Assembly: GCF_017104965.1 (NCBI RefSeq) | Contig: NZ_JAAGPR010000025.1 | Span: 1-64,000 of the forward strand | Length of the DNA: 64,000 nt | From: Paraburkholderia sp. Ac-20340 | Lineage (GTDB): Bacteria > Pseudomonadota > Gammaproteobacteria > Burkholderiales > Burkholderiaceae | Reading direction: 5' to 3' | In this document: positions 1 through 7,852 of the stretch, in pieces | How the letters are laid out: each line of letters starts with the position of its first letter | Numbering within the stretch: position 1 is the stretch's first letter | The notes under the pieces: generated by a model | Database searches by the model: none | What the model saw: the letters and a program-made list of their open reading frames with translations, nothing else | Told to the model about the DNA's origin: nothing | Made by a program: the position numbers and the translations under genes

Positions 1-1045
1 TCGCGGGCAGCGCGCGTTCCGGCGGCGCAGGACGCGCGAGCAGATCCTGCACGCCCAGCCGCACATTGCCGACGGCGATCGAGCCTTCGGGCGTCCACGC
101 GGCCACGTTCGGATCGTCGATCAACTGGCATAGTTGCGTGCCCGCCGGGACATGCGGGCCGTGCCCTTCGACGTGATACGTAAATGCCGGCGCGCCAAGC
201 GCGAACACCACGTCATGACCGGCAAGCAGTTCGACGATGCGCTCGCGCATTGCCGGCAAAAAGCCCGCGAAAAGGCGATGCGTTTCGGGGAAACTGCAAC
301 GTCCGCTCATCGGCGCGACGAATACGCGGGCGCGATGCCGTTCGGCCAGCGCCACCACGTCGTCGGCCGCGCCCGCCCGATCGACCGCGCCGCCCACCAC
401 GAACGCGGGCCGCTGCGCGCCATCGAGCAGCCCGCCGATACGCGCGAGCAGCGCCGGTTCCGGCCGCGTCGTGTGCGCCAGCTCGCGCTGCGCAACCGGC
501 TCGGCGGGCTGATCCCAGTCATCGACGGGAATCGATACGAACACCGGCCCGCGCGGCTCCTGCATGGCGATCGCATAAGCGCGCGCAATCGCCAGCGGCA
601 CGTCCTGGGCGCGCGCCGGTTCGATGCTCCATTTCACATACGGTTTGGGCAACTCGGTGGCCTGGGTCGCAGCGAGAAACGGATCGAACGGCAAAATCGC
701 GCGCGCCTGCTGGCCCGCCGTGACGACGAGCGGCGTGCGATTGCGAAACGCCGTGAAAAGATTGCCCATCGCATTGCCCACGCCCGCTGCCGAGTGCAGA
801 TTCACCAGCGCCGCATTGCCGCTCGTCTGCGCGTAACCATCGGCCATCCCGACGACCACGGCTTCCTGCAAACCCAGCACATAACGGAAATCGGCGGGGA
901 AATCGCGGAACATCGGCAACTCGGTCGAGCCGGGATTCGCGAAGATCGACGTCATGCCGACACGGCGCGCGAAGTCGATCACGGCGTCGCGGACGGTCCA
1001 TGCGTGTGGGGAATCGGGCGTTTGCGGCTGCGCGCTAGCGGTCAT
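1..1045 (-). CDS. mdlC: Benzoylformate decarboxylase-like ThDP enzyme (3' end off the window)
   Basis: Thiamine-diphosphate enzyme, predicted to decarboxylate benzoylformate or a similar 2-keto acid to an aldehyde in the cytoplasm. The 348 visible codons cover the N-terminal PYR domain and the central domain; the C-terminal ThDP/Mg domain lies beyond base 1. The FANPGSTELPM motif (residues 35-45), the cofactor-activating Glu61 in LQEAVVVGMADG and the His84 in NLHSAAG match benzoylformate decarboxylases, where that His is an active-site residue. The ATG at 1045 has GGAG about seven bases upstream. It diverges from a LysR gene that probably controls it. A related oxalyl-CoA or acetolactate synthase-type enzyme is less likely because of the NLHSAAG/TAGQQAR pattern. 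Substrate is inferred. Confidence 0.85.
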   Translation of the reverse strand, partial: MTASAQPQTPDSPHAWTVRDAVIDFARRVGMTSIFANPGSTELPMFRDFPADFRYVLGLQEAVVVGMADGYAQTSGNAALVNLHSAAGVGNAMGNLFTAFRNRTPLVVTAGQQARAILPFDPFLAATQATELPKPYVKWSIEPARAQDVPLAIARAYAIAMQEPRGPVFVSIPVDDWDQPAEPVAQRELAHTTRPEPALLARIGGLLDGAQRPAFVVGGAVDRAGAADDVVALAERHRARVFVAPMSGRCSFPETHRLFAGFLPAMRERIVELLAGHDVVFALGAPAFTYHVEGHGPHVPAGTQLCQLIDDPNVAAWTPEGSIAVGNVRLGVQDLLARPAPPERALPA

Positions 1046-1115
1046 TGCGCGGTCTCCTTCTGGATGGGCGTCGGAAATCGATGCACGATTATCGGCGGCA
1101 CCCGGGTAACCGGAA

Positions 1116-1140
1116 ATTGCCTATTGCGGGAAAAGGCATT
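1116..1140. promoter_or_regulatory. Imperfect dyad in the mdlC/lysR divergent promoter
   Basis: ATTGCCT at 1116-1122 and AGGCATT at 1134-1140 form an inverted repeat with one mismatch, ten bases before the LysR start. The 105-bp divergent gap is where a LysR operator is expected. The match is weak and the site is only a candidate. Confidence 0.3.
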
Positions 1141-1150
1141 ACCTTTGGGC

Positions 1151-2059
1151 ATGACTTACAACCTCCAGCAACTGCACGCCTTCGCGACCATCGTGGCCTG
1201 CGGCAGTCTCGGCCGCGCCGCCGACACGCTCCACATCACCCAGCCGGCCTTGAGCCGCGCGGTGCGCCGGCTCGAAGAACAGGTCGGCGCGCCGCTGTTC
1301 GAGCGCCATTCGCGCGGCATGCATCTGACCGCCGTGGGCGAAGCGCTGCTGCCGCACGCCATGCTGCTGCAGCGCGAAGCCGAGCAGGCGCGCGAGGAAA
1401 TCGACGCGCTGCGCGGCCTTGCGCGCGGCACGATCCGCGTGGGCGCGGTGGGCAGCATCGCCAGCCTGGTGTTGCCGCTCGCAGTGAGCGGCGTGCTGGC
1501 GCGCTGGCCGAACCTGCGCGTGGAGATCATCGAAGGCGTGTGGGACCGGCTCGCCGATGCGCTGGTCAAGCGCGAAATCGATCTCGCGCTGAGCATGTCC
1601 GTGCCGGATACCGACGAAATCACCGCCATCGGCGATTGCCGTTGGGAAGACGCGAGCTATGTGGTGGCTGCGCTCGATCATCCGCTGCGCGCCAGGACCG
1701 GGCTGACGCTCGCCGATACGCTCGACGCGCAATGGGCGATTCCGCCGCGCGGCACCGGGCCGTTCGAGCATATGCAGCAGGCTTTTGCGGAACAGGGGCT
1801 GGGCTTGCCGAATGTGGTGGTGGAAACGCGTTCCGTGACGGTGCTCAAGAGCCTGGTAGGAAGTTCAGGATTCCTTAGCTGGATGGCGTCGACGATGTAC
1901 GTGACCGAGAGCCGGGCGGGCGTGTTCGATACGCTGGAAATGCCTGGCGTGATTGGGCGACGCACGTTGACTGCGTTCAGACGGCGTCAGGGGATTTTGC
2001 CGAGTCCCGCGGTCAAGTTGCTCGAACAGTTAAGGTTATTGACGGCTCAGGGCGTTTGA
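1151..2059 (+). CDS. LysR-family transcriptional regulator
   Basis: LysR-type regulator of 302 aa, the usual family length. Residues 1-60 form the winged helix-turn-helix (LQQLHAFATIVACGSLGRAA, then TQPALSRAVRRLEEQVGAPL). Residues from about 90 form the effector-binding domain, which in this family is a two-lobed periplasmic-binding-protein fold. The frame stays open upstream to about base 134, but that part lies opposite mdlC. The ATG at 1151 gives the canonical LysR N-terminus, so it is preferred. Its divergence from the decarboxylase suggests it activates that gene in response to an aromatic keto acid, which is inference. Its stop overlaps the convergent sigma-factor gene by 13 bases. Confidence 0.93.
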   Translation: MTYNLQQLHAFATIVACGSLGRAADTLHITQPALSRAVRRLEEQVGAPLFERHSRGMHLTAVGEALLPHAMLLQREAEQAREEIDALRGLARGTIRVGAVGSIASLVLPLAVSGVLARWPNLRVEIIEGVWDRLADALVKREIDLALSMSVPDTDEITAIGDCRWEDASYVVAALDHPLRARTGLTLADTLDAQWAIPPRGTGPFEHMQQAFAEQGLGLPNVVVETRSVTVLKSLVGSSGFLSWMASTMYVTESRAGVFDTLEMPGVIGRRTLTAFRRRQGILPSPAVKLLEQLRLLTAQGV

Positions 2060-3354
2060 GACGCGTTCGGCTTCAGTTCGGCCGCGCGCGCGAGCAGCAC
2101 TTCGCGATCGCGTGCGTTCTGCGTCAGCGCGGCGGCCTGTTCGAACGCCGTGCGGGCTTCGTCGCTGCGCCCGAGTTTCGCGAGCAGATGCCCCCGCACC
2201 GCGGGCAGCCACGGGTACTGGCGCAGTGCGGCTTCGTCGTTCAAGGCATCGACTAGCGCCAGCGCGGCCTGCGGCCCTTGCGCCATGCCCACCGCCACCG
2301 CGCGGTTCAGGCGCACGACGGGCGATGGGTCGATGCGCAGCAACGCATCATAGATCGTGACAATGCGCGGCCAGTCGGTCTCGGCCGTACCGGGCGCGCT
2401 CGCATGGCAAGCAGCGAGCGCGGCTTGCAGCGCATACGGCCCGAGCGCGCCGTGCGCACACTGCTGCGCCCGCTCGATTGCCGCGAAGCCGCGCCGGATC
2501 AGCAGGCGGTCCCAGCGCGAGCGGTCCTGATCGGCCAGCAGCACGGCGCGGCCCGCGCGATCCACACGCGCGTGCAAGCGAGACGCCTGTAACTCCATCA
2601 GCGCGACCAGGCCATGCACTTCGGATTCGGCGGACGCGAGTTCGGCCAGCATGCGCCCCAGCCGCAACGCTTCGTCGCACAACGCCGGGCGCATCCAGTC
2701 CGTGCCCGAGGTGGCCGCATAGCCTTCGTTGAAAACGAGGTAGATCACTTCCAGCACGGAAGCAAGCCGCACGGCGCGCTCCGTCGCGTCAGGCACCTCG
2801 AAGGGCACCTTTGCGGCCGCAAGTGCGCGTTTCGCTCGCACGATGCGCTGCGCAACCGTCGCTTCGGAAACGAGAAACGCGCGCGCGATTTCCGGCGTGC
2901 TCAAACCGCCCAGCAGCCGCAAGGTCAGCGCCACGCGCTGCTCGCGCGGCAGCACGGGATGGCAGGCAACGAACATGAGCCGCAGCAGATCGTCGCCGAT
3001 ATCGTCGCGCGCGGCTTCGAGCGTATCGGCGATATCGGGCGCGAACTGCGCCTCCAGCGCCTCGAGATCCGCGCCGATGGCATCGTGCGCACGTGCATGC
3101 GCGGCCGCGCGCCGCAAGCGATCGAGCGCGCGATGTTTGGCCGCCGTCATGAGCCACGCTCCAGGGTTGGCAGGAATGCCGCTCGCCGGCCAGCTTTCGA
3201 GCGCCGCGACCAGCGCATCCTGAGCGGCGTCTTCGGCGAGTCCCACGTCGCGCAGCGCGCGCGCGGCGTGAGCGATCACGCGCGCGCGTTCGATGCGCCA
3301 GACCGCCTCGATCGAACGATGGATCGCCGCAACGGATGCGCTTTTCCGCGCCAC
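2047..3354 (-). CDS. ECF42-type RNA polymerase sigma factor with TPR-like C-terminal extension
   Basis: Extracytoplasmic-function sigma factor of 435 aa, much longer than simple ECF sigmas. Region 2 lies at about residues 20-85 (AEDAAQDALVAALESWP, NPGAWLMTAAKHRALDRLRR). Region 4 lies at about 130-185 (LGGLSTPEIARAFLVSEATV). The remaining 250 residues are the helical, TPR-like extension typical of the ECF42 group, including TIYDALLRIDPSPVVRLNRAVA. ECF42 genes are characteristically linked to YCII/DGPF proteins, and two lie directly upstream. The GTG start follows the TAA of the VOC gene with no spacer, so translation is probably coupled. No anti-sigma gene is present; control is thought to run through the C-terminal extension. 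Confidence 0.92.
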   Translation of the reverse strand: MARKSASVAAIHRSIEAVWRIERARVIAHAARALRDVGLAEDAAQDALVAALESWPASGIPANPGAWLMTAAKHRALDRLRRAAAHARAHDAIGADLEALEAQFAPDIADTLEAARDDIGDDLLRLMFVACHPVLPREQRVALTLRLLGGLSTPEIARAFLVSEATVAQRIVRAKRALAAAKVPFEVPDATERAVRLASVLEVIYLVFNEGYAATSGTDWMRPALCDEALRLGRMLAELASAESEVHGLVALMELQASRLHARVDRAGRAVLLADQDRSRWDRLLIRRGFAAIERAQQCAHGALGPYALQAALAACHASAPGTAETDWPRIVTIYDALLRIDPSPVVRLNRAVAVGMAQGPQAALALVDALNDEAALRQYPWLPAVRGHLLAKLGRSDEARTAFEQAAALTQNARDREVLLARAAELKPNASQTP

Positions 3355-3774
3355 TTAGCCGTGCGCTCCCTTCTCCACCGCTTCCGGCGACATATACATG
3401 AGTTCCCAGATATGGCCGTCCGGGTCTTCGAAACTGCGGCCATACATCGATTCGCCGCAATCCATCGGCGGACGCTTCGAAGTGCCGCCCGCCGCCAGCG
3501 CTTTATCGACGAGCGTGTTCACCTCGTCGCGCGACTCGCACGAAAGACAGGTGAGCACTTCGGTCTGCTCGCGTGCATCGACGAGCGTCTTGTCCGTGAA
3601 CGTGCGCATGAAATCGGTGGTGAGCAGCATCGCAAAGATGTTCTCGCCGATCACCATGCAGGCCGCCTGATCGTTGGTGAATTTCGGCTCGAAACGAAAG
3701 CCGATCGCGCCGAAGAAGTCCATCGAGCGCTTCAGGTCGCTGACACCCAGATTGACGAAGATATGCTTGTGCAT
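3355..3774 (-). CDS. VOC-superfamily (glyoxalase/extradiol dioxygenase-like) protein
   Basis: A 139-aa single vicinal-oxygen-chelate protein with the expected beta-alpha-beta-beta-beta repeats. It begins HIFVNLGVSDLKRSMDFF and ends with the typical DPDGHIWELMYM strand, whose Glu is a usual metal ligand. VOC proteins of this small type include glyoxalases, dioxygenases and drug-binding proteins; the substrate here is unknown. The ATG has AGGAAA upstream. It sits between a YCII gene and the ECF42 sigma gene and is probably co-transcribed with both, a common companion in these loci. Confidence 0.85.
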   Translation of the reverse strand: MHKHIFVNLGVSDLKRSMDFFGAIGFRFEPKFTNDQAACMVIGENIFAMLLTTDFMRTFTDKTLVDAREQTEVLTCLSCESRDEVNTLVDKALAAGGTSKRPPMDCGESMYGRSFEDPDGHIWELMYMSPEAVEKGAHG

Positions 3775-3817
3775 GATCGTTTCCTTGATTAACTATGATT
3801 CGGATGACTAACTGAAT

Positions 3818-4240
3818 TTACTTGAATTTGCTCTGTGCTTCGAGCTTGCGAAATCGCTCAATGCTTTCGAGTTCTTCGAAATCGTCGAGTTCATAGAGTT
3901 GGCGCACTTCGATTTCGCCATCCATCTGTTTGCCGAATGGCGCGGGAAAGCGCCGCGCCCATTCCAGCGCCTCTTCGCGCGAGCGCACCTGGATCAGCGT
4001 GTAACCGGCAATCAGTTCTTTCGCTTCGGCATAAGGACCATCGACGATATGCGGTTTGCCGTCGGTATAGCGCACGCGAAAACCGCGCGAACTCGGCTGC
4101 AAACCTGCGGCGTCGAGCAACACGCCGGCGCGCGCCAGTTCCTCGTGATACGTGGCCATGTCGGCGAAAATGGTTTCGTCGGCGGGTTGCTCGCCGGCTT
4201 CGCTGAGCGCATTGGCGCGCACCATGATCATGAATCGCAT
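3818..4240 (-). CDS. YCII-related (DGPF-domain) protein, first copy
   Basis: A 140-aa YCII-related protein with the signature IVDGPYAEAKELIAGY, a variant of the DGPF motif. The family has a ferredoxin-like dimeric alpha-beta fold and is usually found beside ECF42 sigma factors; its biochemical role is not established. The frame runs upstream to 4354, but the ATG at 4240 is chosen because AGGAG lies eight bases before it and MRFMIMVRA matches the family N-terminus. It shares the family core with the next gene upstream, which suggests an old duplication. Confidence 0.88.
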   Translation of the reverse strand: MRFMIMVRANALSEAGEQPADETIFADMATYHEELARAGVLLDAAGLQPSSRGFRVRYTDGKPHIVDGPYAEAKELIAGYTLIQVRSREEALEWARRFPAPFGKQMDGEIEVRQLYELDDFEELESIERFRKLEAQSKFK

Positions 4241-4369
4241 TGAAATCTCCTGAATGTGCGGATCGAGCGAAACGATGCGCTCATTGATACGACGCGCGAC
4301 GCTCAAGCCAATCGACACGATTCGACGATTTTTTTCACGTGCCAGGGAAAGCACCAGGATTTAACGCGG

Positions 4370-4723
4370 CTAGCGAAAGCACGGCCCCGTTTCGCGCACC
4401 TCCACGCTCGCCCATTGCGCCGCCGGGCAGGCGCGCGCGAACGCCAGCGCTTCGTCGCGCGTGGCGCAATCGATCAGGAAAAAGCCGCCTATCATTTCTT
4501 TAGCCTCCGAAAACGGCCCGTCGGTGACGTTCGTGCGCCCTTCCCGCACTTCTACGCGCGCGGCATCCGCGTCGGAAACCAGCGACTGCACGTCGAGCAA
4601 CACGCCTTGCTTCGCGAGATCTTCGGCATAGCTCACCATGCGCGCGTAAAGCGCCTCGCCTTCGGATTGCGTGCGGGTCTCGCGCTGGCCGCGCGGTTCG
4701 CTGATCAGCAGCAGATATGCCAT
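4370..4723 (-). CDS. YCII-related (DGPF-domain) protein, second copy
   Basis: A 117-aa protein with the exact signature TDGPFSEAKEMIGGFFLI. It is the promoter-proximal gene of a four-gene minus-strand set: two YCII proteins, a VOC protein and an ECF42 sigma factor. Such small YCII proteins are often the most strongly expressed targets of the linked sigma factor, which would make the operon autoregulated; that is inferred from the family. The ATG follows GGAGTAGGCACTTC. No membrane segment or signal peptide is visible. Confidence 0.88.
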   Translation of the reverse strand: MAYLLLISEPRGQRETRTQSEGEALYARMVSYAEDLAKQGVLLDVQSLVSDADAARVEVREGRTNVTDGPFSEAKEMIGGFFLIDCATRDEALAFARACPAAQWASVEVRETGPCFR

Positions 4724-4884
4724 GAAGTGCCTACTCCAGAAAAATGCCTGTCGGTTTAGATGTCGAAAGCGTCAGTAAGGATAGCGCCGGACAACGCGCG
4801 CCGATGCGCGAACGGCGCTCTGCAAGATAAAAACCAGGCGATCGCCGGGATTTCCCCAGGCTGACACGAGGCGGTTTCCGTCAT

Positions 4885-4909
4885 TAAATAAATCAACTTG
4901 ATTTATTTA
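4885..4909. promoter_or_regulatory. Perfect 25-bp AT-rich palindrome, candidate ROK operator
   Basis: TAAATAAATCAA, a central C, then TTGATTTATTTA form a perfect 12-1-12 inverted repeat in otherwise GC-rich DNA. It ends 51 bases before the GTG start of the ROK regulator gene and is 161 bases from the divergent YCII gene. Position and symmetry fit an autoregulatory operator for the ROK protein and its sugar ABC operon. The rest of the 237-bp intergenic stretch holds no gene. Confidence 0.75.
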
Positions 4910-4960
4910 GTCGCCGACGCAGCCGCAAGGCGCCACCGGCGACGCCAACGGAGGAGACAC

Positions 4961-6253
4961 GTGAGAAGTCCGCATGTGGGCCAGGGCAGCAACTCGGCCA
5001 ATGTTCGCCGCTTCAACGAGCGCCTGCTGCTGCAGGCGCTGCGGCGCGCCGGCGAGGCGTCCAAGGCCGATCTCGCCCGTCTTGCGAATCTCACCAGCAC
5101 GGCTGTGGGCAGCATCATCACGTCGCTGATCCAGAGCGGGTTGATCGAGTTGAGCGGGCGTCGTCTGGATGGCGGACGCGGCCAGCCCGCCTCGCTGCTG
5201 CGGCTGTCGCCGCGCGGCGCGTTTGCGATTGGCGTGCGGCTGGACCGGACCAATATCGAAACCGTGCTGGTGAATTTCGCGGGCCAGATGATCGAGCGCC
5301 GCTCGCACGACATGCTGCTGCCGCAACCGGCCGAAGCGCAGGAAATCGTCCAGCGCGACATTCGCGAATTGTCAGGATTGCTGAGCAAAGACGAACGCAA
5401 GCGCCTGGCGGGTATCGGCGTGGCGCAGCCGTATAACCTCGGTAGCTGGCTGCGCGAACTAGGCCTGCCCGCCGACACCTTCCGCGTCTGGAGCGAAGTC
5501 GATTTCGCCGGCGAGCTGGGCCGCGCACTCTCGCTGCCCGTGTTCAGCGAAAACGACGGCAACGCCGCCGCCATCGCCGAAATTTTCTACGGCTGCGGGC
5601 GTCAGCGCGACGATTTCCTCTATCTGTTTCTAGGCCCGGCCATCGGCGGCGGCATTGCAGTCGGCGGCGACTGCGTGCGCGGTCTCACGGGCAACGCGGG
5701 CGATTTCGCCGTGATGCCGGTGCCGCCGAGCAGCCTGCCCTCGGCGTACAAGCCCGACGGCAAGTGGGACATCCTGCTCTCGCGCGCCTCGCTGATCGCG
5801 CTGCGCCGCCATCTGCAATATCGCGGCGCGAACGTCGAAAGCCGCGCCGATATCGAAGGCCATATCGCCAGCGGTCATCCGGCCGTCGAGGAATGGCTCG
5901 ACGATTGCATCGATGCGCTTGCGCCCGCGCTGCGTTCGGCGCTGTGCGTGCTCGACGTGCCGGCCGTGGTGCTGGACGCCGACGTCGACGCGGGTCTCAT
6001 CGACACGCTGATGGAGCGTCTGCGCTGGGCCGTCGCGGCCACGGCGCCCGAAGCGCGCGGCACGCCCGAACTGGTGCGCGGTACCTTCGGTCAGGATGCG
6101 GGCGCGCTGGGCGCGGCCACCTTGCCGATGTTCTTCAACTTCTCGCCGCGCGCGGGCATCCTGATGGGCGCCGGCGCGGCGCAGCAGTCCACCTTGCAGA
6201 ACCCAACGCAAATGCAGGCGCAAGCCCAGGAGGTGAGCCATGTCGCGCTCTGA
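4961..6253 (+). CDS. ROK-family transcriptional regulator of a sugar ABC operon
   Basis: A 430-aa ROK repressor. An N-terminal winged helix (about residues 20-66, SKADLARLANLTSTAVGSII) is followed by a sugar-kinase-like domain. The active-site-like ENDGNAAA (about residue 196) and GPAIGGGIAVGG (about 228) are kept. The zinc-binding CxCGxxGCxE motif of NagC/Mlc-type proteins is absent from the region after GNAGDFAVM. The GTG at 4961 is preferred because GGAGGAGACAC precedes it; a TTG further upstream falls inside the palindrome. The gene overlaps the ABC ATPase gene by 14 bases, so it is the first gene of the importer operon. Sugar-responsive repression is inferred. Confidence 0.9.
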   Translation: MRSPHVGQGSNSANVRRFNERLLLQALRRAGEASKADLARLANLTSTAVGSIITSLIQSGLIELSGRRLDGGRGQPASLLRLSPRGAFAIGVRLDRTNIETVLVNFAGQMIERRSHDMLLPQPAEAQEIVQRDIRELSGLLSKDERKRLAGIGVAQPYNLGSWLRELGLPADTFRVWSEVDFAGELGRALSLPVFSENDGNAAAIAEIFYGCGRQRDDFLYLFLGPAIGGGIAVGGDCVRGLTGNAGDFAVMPVPPSSLPSAYKPDGKWDILLSRASLIALRRHLQYRGANVESRADIEGHIASGHPAVEEWLDDCIDALAPALRSALCVLDVPAVVLDADVDAGLIDTLMERLRWAVAATAPEARGTPELVRGTFGQDAGALGAATLPMFFNFSPRAGILMGAGAAQQSTLQNPTQMQAQAQEVSHVAL

Positions 6254-7793
6254 GTCGACGCCCCCGCTGCTGGAAATGCGGGGCATCAGCAAGACCTTTC
6301 CCGGCGTGCGCGCGCTCGACAACGTGCGCCTCTCGGTCTGGCCTGGCGAAGTGCATTCGCTGATGGGCGAGAACGGCGCGGGCAAATCGACGCTCATGAA
6401 GATTCTCTCGGGCGCCTATCAGGCCGACGCCGGCGGCGAAATCCTGCTCGACGGCAAAACCGTCGTGATCGACGGGCCGCTCGCCGCACGCGAACTGGGC
6501 GTGGCCGTGATCTATCAGGAACTGAGCCTCGCGCCGAACCTGAGCGTGGCCGAAAACATCTACGCGGGCCGCGAATTGCGCAAAGGCGGCCGCCGCTTTG
6601 GCGTCGTCGATCGCGCGGCGATGGAGCGCGGTTGCGAAGACGTTTTGACGCGTCTTGGCGCGAGTTTCGGGCCCACCACGCTGGTGGGTTCGCTGTCGAT
6701 CGCCGAACGCCAACTCGTGGAAATCGCGCGCGCCGTCCATACCGAAGCGCGCATCATCGTGATGGACGAGCCGACCACACCGCTCTCCTCGCGCGAAACC
6801 GAGCGGCTTTTCAAACTGATTCTGCAATTGCGCGAAGAAGGTCTCGCGATCATCTACATCAGCCATCGCATGGCCGAAATTTACGAGCTTTCCGACCGCG
6901 TTTCCGTGCTGCGCGACGGCAGCTATGTGGGCACGCTGATGCGCGAAGAACTGAGCGCGGAAAGCCTGGTCGGCATGATGGTGGGCCGCGATATTTCGGG
7001 GTTCTACAAAAAAGCGCACGCGCCTTACGACCCGGGCAAGGTAGTGCTCACCGTGCGCGATGTCGCCGACAACAAACGCGTGCGCGGTTGCAGCCTCGAT
7101 CTGCATGCGGGCGAAGTGCTCGGCATTGCGGGACTGGTGGGCGCAGGCCGCACGGAACTGGCGCGTTTGATCTTCGGCGCGGAGCCCCGCGCGCGCGGCG
7201 ATATCGCCATCGACGGACGCACGCTCGCCGTGCATACGCCGCGCGATGCGATCGACGCGGGCCTCGTGTATCTCACCGAAGACCGCAAGCATCAAGGTCT
7301 CTTTCTCGACATGAGTGTGCGCGACAACATCAACGTGGCCGTGGCCGGACGCGATGCGCGCTTTGGCGTGCTCGATCTTGCGCGCGGTTCGGCGCGCGCG
7401 AAAGATTCGATCCGCGCGCTGTCGATTCGCGTGCCCAGCCCGCGCGTGAATGTGGGCGCGCTCTCGGGCGGCAATCAGCAGAAGGTGCTGCTGTCCCGGT
7501 TGCTGGAAACGAAGCCGCGCGTGCTGATTCTGGATGAGCCGACCCGTGGCGTCGATATCGGCGCGAAGTCGGAGATCTATCGCATCATCAACGACCTCGC
7601 CAAAACCGGCGTGGGCATCATCGTGATTTCGAGCGAACTGCCCGAAATCATCGGCGTGGCCGATCGTGTGCTGGTCATGCGCGAAGGCGAGTTCGCCGGA
7701 GAACTGGGCGGCTATACCGGCAAGCCCATCAGTCAGGAAGCCATCATCGAACTCGCCACCGGCTCGCAGGGCGCGCTGGACGAAGCCGCCTGA
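6240..7793 (+). CDS. Sugar ABC transporter ATP-binding protein (RbsA/XylG type)
   Basis: A 517-aa tandem ATPase of a CUT2-class monosaccharide importer. The first nucleotide-binding domain has Walker A GENGAGKST (residues 43-51), signature LSIAERQ (about 151) and Walker B IIVMDEPTT (about 171). The second has a degenerate Walker A, GLVGAGRTE (about 296), a strong signature LSGGNQQKV (about 407) and Walker B LILDEPTRGVD. The degenerate second P-loop is normal for RbsA/MglA proteins. The start has a perfect AGGAGGT and lies inside the ROK gene. It works with the permease and binding protein downstream. Ribose, xylose, allose or an inositol are all possible substrates. Confidence 0.95.
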   Translation: MSRSESTPPLLEMRGISKTFPGVRALDNVRLSVWPGEVHSLMGENGAGKSTLMKILSGAYQADAGGEILLDGKTVVIDGPLAARELGVAVIYQELSLAPNLSVAENIYAGRELRKGGRRFGVVDRAAMERGCEDVLTRLGASFGPTTLVGSLSIAERQLVEIARAVHTEARIIVMDEPTTPLSSRETERLFKLILQLREEGLAIIYISHRMAEIYELSDRVSVLRDGSYVGTLMREELSAESLVGMMVGRDISGFYKKAHAPYDPGKVVLTVRDVADNKRVRGCSLDLHAGEVLGIAGLVGAGRTELARLIFGAEPRARGDIAIDGRTLAVHTPRDAIDAGLVYLTEDRKHQGLFLDMSVRDNINVAVAGRDARFGVLDLARGSARAKDSIRALSIRVPSPRVNVGALSGGNQQKVLLSRLLETKPRVLILDEPTRGVDIGAKSEIYRIINDLAKTGVGIIVISSELPEIIGVADRVLVMREGEFAGELGGYTGKPISQEAIIELATGSQGALDEAA

Positions 7794-7852
7794 AGCGCGG
7801 CATCGGCAAAAACAGACGCATTCGTCGAAGAGATATTGAGGAGCACGACATC

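Noticed and set aside
134..1150. In-frame extension of the LysR gene by about 340 codons
   Set aside because: It lies wholly opposite the decarboxylase gene, and the LysR N-terminus at 1151 is canonical.
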